DNA from: Runella aurantiaca
GTDB taxonomy: Bacteria > Bacteroidota > Bacteroidia > Cytophagales > Spirosomataceae
Assembly (NCBI RefSeq): GCF_003339505.1
Contig: NZ_QPIW01000028.1
Location: forward strand, 26,299 to 90,298
Length of the DNA: 64,000 nucleotides
Direction of reading: 5' to 3'
The notes under the pieces: generated by a model
What the model was told of the DNA's origin: nothing
What the model saw: the letters and a program-made list of their open reading frames with translations, nothing else
The model's database searches: none
Translations under genes and position numbers: made by a program
Shown: piece after piece, positions 61,001 through 64,000 of the stretch
How positions within the stretch are numbered: the stretch's first letter is position 1
Layout of the letters: the number at the start of each line of letters is the position of its first letter

Positions 61001-61187
61001 TAAAAACTCTCCCGTCAAATCCCTCCGATTGAGTTTTGTCGCCAACAACGTTTTGTTGTTGAAAAAATGGATTGACAACATTGACCCTGAGTCTTTCGGT
61101 TATTCATCTGACAACCTCGTCGGAATGGAATCTACCGGGCTTCCCACCACCCGCAGTATGGGCTTTAACTTAAATGCTAAATTTTAG
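58026..61187 (+). CDS. SusC/RagA-family TonB-linked outer membrane protein
   Basis: A 1053-residue outer membrane transporter. After a signal peptide (LLTALLALAPMLRAQ), a carboxypeptidase-regulatory-like N-terminal domain (~28-105, GTVTNTADKSPLAGVSVLVK, then SFIGYGSKEVAIG) is followed by the plug (NTLQGKIAGVNISGLGTGPAG, then VLKGATAAALYGSRAKDGV), and a 22-stranded barrel ending MGFNLNAKF. With SusD it imports oligosaccharides energised by TonB. It sits between araC and susD, in a locus with gluconokinase and 6-phosphogluconate dehydrogenase. Substrate unknown. Confidence 0.95.
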   Translation: MRKRLLLLRATLLLTALLALAPMLRAQMRVTGTVTNTADKSPLAGVSVLVKGTNTGTSTDGNGNYAITAPSSATLVFSFIGYGSKEVAIGNQTKVDVSLAESAEALQEVVVTALGIKKESKKLGYATTTINSDALTENRTPNFMNTLQGKIAGVNISGLGTGPAGTSKIRIRGQSSISGQNNPLIVINGVPIDNTNFGTNPGNAGADNSIGVRGGGNTSDGGDGLSSINPDDIESMTVLKGATAAALYGSRAKDGVLMITTKTKGSGRGIGVSFNSNYTNETPLDFTDYQYEYGQGENGVRPTAPNPTSGQWSFGEKFQPGMTQVLFDNVTVPYEPVYNRIRKFFRNGSNFTNTVSLSSANDKGGFNLSFANMDSKGIVSNNSFNRKTINLGFAYDLSKKLSFSGNVNYSNEYNKNPPNIANQDNSIPTALYNLSNSMPLELLEAKKYNAAGNEFIYSRFQNRTNPYWTIAEQFQNIRRDRIFGNISVKYNLLPWLFVQGRVGQDFWSRDQDFNNFPTGHASLAAAPAGFVNGTYTQESRRFRETNADILISGTQKFGKFGLDFNLGGNQMYRRSDLNSVLVQDFVVRGLYTVMNGRVKDPIYGLSERAVNSVYGSAELSYNNYLFVNVTARNDWFSTLSPENRSILYPSVSGSFVFSQAFNSTPSWLSFGKIRAAYAQVGSDTDVSPYSNNLFYGINANLFGGQPVGGSSGTTVPNAGLRPMRTAETELGLELKLFNNRVSLDAAVYQKITTDQIVSAQISDASGFVSTLINSGKSQNNGFEMLLNLVPIKSTDFQWDLTFNASYNKTKVLSLTTDTPGERITVGTHVFNGELRQVVGQEMGQIYGFGYRRDAQGRKIFGGNGIPLRTTDLISFGSALPKWIGGINNAFNYKGVTLAFLVDFKLGNKMLSGTNFNLTRHGLHKMTVAGRAEGGIVGEGVNERGETNTVKANVQPYWEVVRSLALIEPVVYDGGYWKLRQITAGYEFGKFLPKNSPVKSLRLSFVANNVLLLKKWIDNIDPESFGYSSDNLVGMESTGLPTTRSMGFNLNAKF

Positions 61188-61253
61188 TCCCTGAGTTGCG
61201 TGTCAATGTACTCAATCAATGATTAATAATTGTCTAAAAAACTAAGATTGCAA

Positions 61254-62774
61254 ATGAAAAATATACTAAAAACAGTCGTTCTTTCACTCTCCGTTTGGGG
61301 ACTCGGGAGCTGCGATTCGGGTTTCGACGAACTAAATGTCAATAAAACCGCCGCGACCGCCGTTGACCCGACCTTTATTCTGAACAACGCCCTCGTAAAC
61401 GTATCGTTTCCGGCCGGAGTGGTTATTTACGAAATGGGGATTGTGCAACAAATGGTAAGCCCCAACTCTGGGGTTTTGACGGGGGCCAATTTTAACCAAG
61501 ACAACCGCGACAACACCCAACAAACGTGGCAGCGCTACTATCGAAATGTGGTTAGAAATACCGCCGACGTCATTATATTGACGAAAGCAAATGCAACCCG
61601 TTCCAATTTGTTGAACATGGCGCGTATCACGCAGGCCTATGCCTTTATGGTTTTGGCCGATACCTACGGCGATGTCCCTTATCTTCAGGCGGGCAAAGGC
61701 TTTACCGACCAAGTGGTGCTTCCCAAATACGACACCCAGCAGGCAATTTATACCGACATCATCAAGGAATTGACCGAAGCTACTACTGGCCTCGACGCCA
61801 CCAAAACCATCGAAAGAGCGGATGTACTCTACGCAGGAGACGTGGCTAAATGGAAAAAATTTGGCAATTCGCTCCTGTTAAGAGCAGGGATGCGTTTGAG
61901 CAAAGTTGACCCCGCCCAAGCCCAACAGGTGGTACAAAAAGCCATTCAGGGGGGCGTCATTACTTCAAATGCCGACAATGCGTCCATCAAGCATGACCCC
62001 AATTACGTAAACGGCCCGGGGCAAATGTTGAACTCTACCGAGGCAGCCAACTTTTATCTGGCGGCTCCTTTTGCCGATTATCTCACTAAAACCAACGACC
62101 CGCGTTTAAAATCCATCGCCGTTCGGTACGTAGGCGCGGCTTCAGGCCCCGAACAAGTAGCCGCCCGGGCAAACACCGACCCCGCCGTACAGATCGGAAT
62201 GCCTTTTGGCTACGACAACAACTCCATCGCAACCGTAGTTAAAACATTGGGGTTGAAGAGCTTCTATGAGTTCAGCCAAGTTGACCGCACCCGCATGGCA
62301 AAAAATACCGCTCCCATGTTTTTGGTTACCGCCAGCCAAACCCAGTTGTTGCTGGCGGAAGCCGCCCAGCGCGGATGGACAACAGGTGCGGTGGCCGACT
62401 ATTTCAACAATGGCGTGAGAGCCCACATGGAGCAACTCGCCTCCTTTGACGCCAATGCCGCCGTACCCACCGCCGCCATTGATGCGTACCTCAAAGAAAA
62501 TCCGTTGGTGGCAGCTACTGCGCTTGAGCAAATCAATACCCAATATTGGATTGCTTCTTTTCTCAACGGGCCAGAAGCATTTGCCAATTTCAGACGCAGC
62601 GGTTTTCCGAAATTGACCCCCAATCCGTTTCCCGGAAAAGCCATCAAAGGCGACTTCATCAGACGCCTAACTTACCCTAACTCAGAGATTTCGGTCAACA
62701 ACGCCAATGTCAAAGAGGCCATTAGTCGGCAGGGAGCCGATGATTTGGATACCAAAGTATGGTGGGATAAATAA
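61254..62774 (+). CDS. SusD/RagB-family nutrient-binding lipoprotein
   Basis: The ATG at 61254 is chosen because it opens a lipoprotein signal (MKNILKTVVLSLSVWGLGSC, lipid Cys at ~20); the open frame begins eight codons earlier. The 506-residue product has the SusD-like helical TPR core (RYYRNVVRNTADVIILTKAN, MARITQAYAFMVLADTYGDV) and the C-terminal NFRRSGFPKLTPNPFPGKA and YPNSEISVNNAN blocks seen in one SusD subfamily. It sits on the cell surface and captures the substrate for SusC. It follows susC with a 66-bp gap. Confidence 0.92.
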   Translation: MKNILKTVVLSLSVWGLGSCDSGFDELNVNKTAATAVDPTFILNNALVNVSFPAGVVIYEMGIVQQMVSPNSGVLTGANFNQDNRDNTQQTWQRYYRNVVRNTADVIILTKANATRSNLLNMARITQAYAFMVLADTYGDVPYLQAGKGFTDQVVLPKYDTQQAIYTDIIKELTEATTGLDATKTIERADVLYAGDVAKWKKFGNSLLLRAGMRLSKVDPAQAQQVVQKAIQGGVITSNADNASIKHDPNYVNGPGQMLNSTEAANFYLAAPFADYLTKTNDPRLKSIAVRYVGAASGPEQVAARANTDPAVQIGMPFGYDNNSIATVVKTLGLKSFYEFSQVDRTRMAKNTAPMFLVTASQTQLLLAEAAQRGWTTGAVADYFNNGVRAHMEQLASFDANAAVPTAAIDAYLKENPLVAATALEQINTQYWIASFLNGPEAFANFRRSGFPKLTPNPFPGKAIKGDFIRRLTYPNSEISVNNANVKEAISRQGADDLDTKVWWDK

Positions 62775-62888
62775 ATTTTAAGTAGTGAGTAGTGGGTATT
62801 GAGTCCTGAGAATTCTATTTTTGTTTTTCGAACGATTCAATATCCACCCAATCTATCTACTCAATACTAACTTTTCAATACTTATAAG

Positions 62889-63791
62889 ATGCAAATCGGA
62901 TTCGTTGGCCTTGGCAAAATGGGCTTCAATTTGGCGCTAAACCTGCATCGTCATGGCTATGAAGTGGTAGCCTACGACGTTGCAATCGACAACATTAAGA
63001 ATATATCGCTCGAAGGCGTAACACCTGCTTACAGCCTCATCGAAATGTGTCAACAGTTAGACGGTCGAAAAGTAATTTGGCTAATGGTTCCTGCCGGTAA
63101 GCCCGTTGACGATTGTATCGAATTGCTCGTTCCTCATCTCGATCAACACGACATCATCATTGATGGTGGAAACTCTAATTTCAACGACTCGGTTCGCCGC
63201 TACAACTACCTCAAATCCAAAGGCATAGACTACTTAGACTGTGGCACTAGCGGGGGAGTTGAGGGCGCTTTGTACGGTGCTTGTACCATGATTGGCGGCG
63301 AAGATGAAGTGTTTAACCACTGCGCGTCTGTGTTTAGAGATATTTCAGTAGAAAACGGCTATTTGCACGCAGGTGGCCCCGGAAGCGGTCACTTTGTAAA
63401 AATGGTGCATAACGGCATCGAATACGGAATGATGCAGGCCATTGCGGAAGGCTTTGAAGTGATGGAGCAATCCAAATACGACCTCGACCTGCAACAGGTG
63501 GCACGGGTGTTCAACCACGGCTCGGTCGTACGGAGCTGGCTCATGGAACTGGTCGAAAGTGCTTTCTCAAAAGACCCGAAATTAGATACCATCAAAGGAG
63601 TAATGCATTCTTCGGGCGAAGGCAAATGGACGCTTGAAACCGCCCTTGACATGGGTATTCCTACTCCTGTCATTGCGCTTTCGCTAATTATGCGCTATCG
63701 TTCGCAGCAAGACGACACCTTCACGGGCAAAGTGGTGGCGGCCCTGCGGAATGAATTTGGCGGCCATGCCGTCGAAAAGGTTGTACCCTAA
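62889..63791 (+). CDS. gnd: 6-phosphogluconate dehydrogenase (decarboxylating), short type
   Basis: A 300-residue enzyme of the short YqeC/GndA-like type, oxidising 6-phosphogluconate to ribulose 5-phosphate with CO2 release. The Rossmann motif is IGFVGLGKMGFNLALNLHRHGY; substrate residues lie in IDGGNSNFNDSVRRYNYLKS, DCGTSGGVEGALYGACTM and GPGSGHFVKMVHNGIEYG. The short type is often NAD-dependent, which was not tested. Together with gluconokinase at 55371 it forms a complete route from gluconate to pentose phosphate. A terminator follows. Confidence 0.93.
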   Translation: MQIGFVGLGKMGFNLALNLHRHGYEVVAYDVAIDNIKNISLEGVTPAYSLIEMCQQLDGRKVIWLMVPAGKPVDDCIELLVPHLDQHDIIIDGGNSNFNDSVRRYNYLKSKGIDYLDCGTSGGVEGALYGACTMIGGEDEVFNHCASVFRDISVENGYLHAGGPGSGHFVKMVHNGIEYGMMQAIAEGFEVMEQSKYDLDLQQVARVFNHGSVVRSWLMELVESAFSKDPKLDTIKGVMHSSGEGKWTLETALDMGIPTPVIALSLIMRYRSQQDDTFTGKVVAALRNEFGGHAVEKVVP

Positions 63792-63808
63792 ACTCACTAA
63801 CCCCTTAC

Positions 63809-63844
63809 AAAAAATCCCTGCCCAAGTATGTGCAGGGATTTTTT
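63809..63844. terminator. Terminator after the 6-phosphogluconate dehydrogenase gene
   Basis: AAAAAATCCCTGC (63809-63821) pairs perfectly with GCAGGGATTTTTT (63832-63844). Strong intrinsic terminator form. Confidence 0.85.
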
Positions 63845-63916
63845 ATGCCGATGCTATATGAAAAATAAGGTATTGTAGGCTTCCCTTGGAAATTACTTTG
63901 GACTTTGTTTTTCTTT

Positions 63917-63948
63917 AAAAACCCCAGCTAACTATTGCTGGGGTTTTT
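63917..63948. terminator. Second hairpin near the right edge
   Basis: AAAAACCCCAGC (63917-63928) pairs perfectly with GCTGGGGTTTTT (63937-63948). It is probably a terminator for a gene lying beyond the window; no gene was seen between it and position 64000. Confidence 0.75.
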
Positions 63949-64000
63949 AACTTTTGATTAACTTACCACAGAATAATACAACATTTACAAATTTTTCATC

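Noticed and set aside
62775..62888. Short inverted repeats (GTATTGAGT / ACTCAATAC) between susD and the 6-phosphogluconate dehydrogenase gene.
   Set aside because: Only nine bases match and the flanks diverge, so it is not a convincing terminator or mobile end.
1..64000. CRISPR arrays, transposases, tRNA and rRNA genes.
   Set aside because: I read for regular direct repeats, transposase motifs and tRNA/rRNA signatures and saw none; a dedicated tool could still find short tRNA genes I missed.

Overview
The window looks like a chromosomal segment of a Bacteroidota bacterium, most likely a Cytophagales member of the Runella/Spirosoma type. This rests on a SusC/SusD pair, a type IX secretion (T9SS) C-terminal sorting domain, lipoproteins, sparse Shine-Dalgarno signals, TAnnTTTG promoter elements, and the overall gene repertoire. 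The genus is an inference from family resemblance; no rRNA or tRNA gene was seen.

Layout. 0-17 kb: mainly housekeeping genes: a DUF349 protein running off the left edge, pdxH, a NYN-nuclease/cold-shock fusion, an AGE epimerase, a phospholipase C-like protein, a Dabb protein, an ECF sigma/anti-sigma pair, a membrane-anchored truncated globin, rlmI, a secreted sugar isomerase, sanA, topoisomerase IV A, hemF, trmN6 and RNase H. 17-20.4 kb: a PmoA-like gene followed by a visibly AT-rich islet carrying an orphan reverse transcriptase, a strong hairpin and a HigA-like regulator. 20.4-30 kb: DUF2911, queA, RNase G, a 29-residue ribosomal-type protein, a TPR protein, HU, mutY, ssb, a VOC protein and msrB. 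30-38 kb: a sugar operon (SDR, FucP-type transporter, GHMP kinase), a type III polyketide synthase, a CPBP protease and a GH31 enzyme. 38-48 kb: an antiporter, a TetR/ABC1-kinase pair, an apionate-lactonase-like protein, a T9SS cargo protein and kdsA. 48.3-50.5 kb: MNT/HepT (HepT frameshifted), a MoxR ATPase and HicBA. 50.5-55.3 kb: an amidohydrolase, ispF, an M16 peptidase, a TPR protein and a YCF48-like protein. 55.4-63.8 kb: gluconokinase, an AraC regulator, SusC, SusD and 6-phosphogluconate dehydrogenase, which read as one gluconate (or gluconate-releasing glycan) uptake and catabolic locus.

The most interesting region for a new system is the reverse-transcriptase islet (about 18.1-20.3 kb). 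The RT has all core catalytic motifs but none of the maturase or endonuclease parts expected of a group II intron. It has a perfect 13-bp hairpin just after its stop codon, and composition unlike its neighbours. This fits a defence-type (unknown-group/Abi/DRT-like) RT, which cannot be proved from sequence reading alone. Other points of note are the homopolymer frameshift in HepT, a lipoprotein globin with an altered distal pocket, and near-identical 11-bp repeats between araC and susC.

Many genes are separated by near-perfect inverted repeats that act as bidirectional terminators. Several start codons were moved downstream of the longest open frame on the basis of signal peptides, family start sites or promoter position; these cases are stated in the entries.
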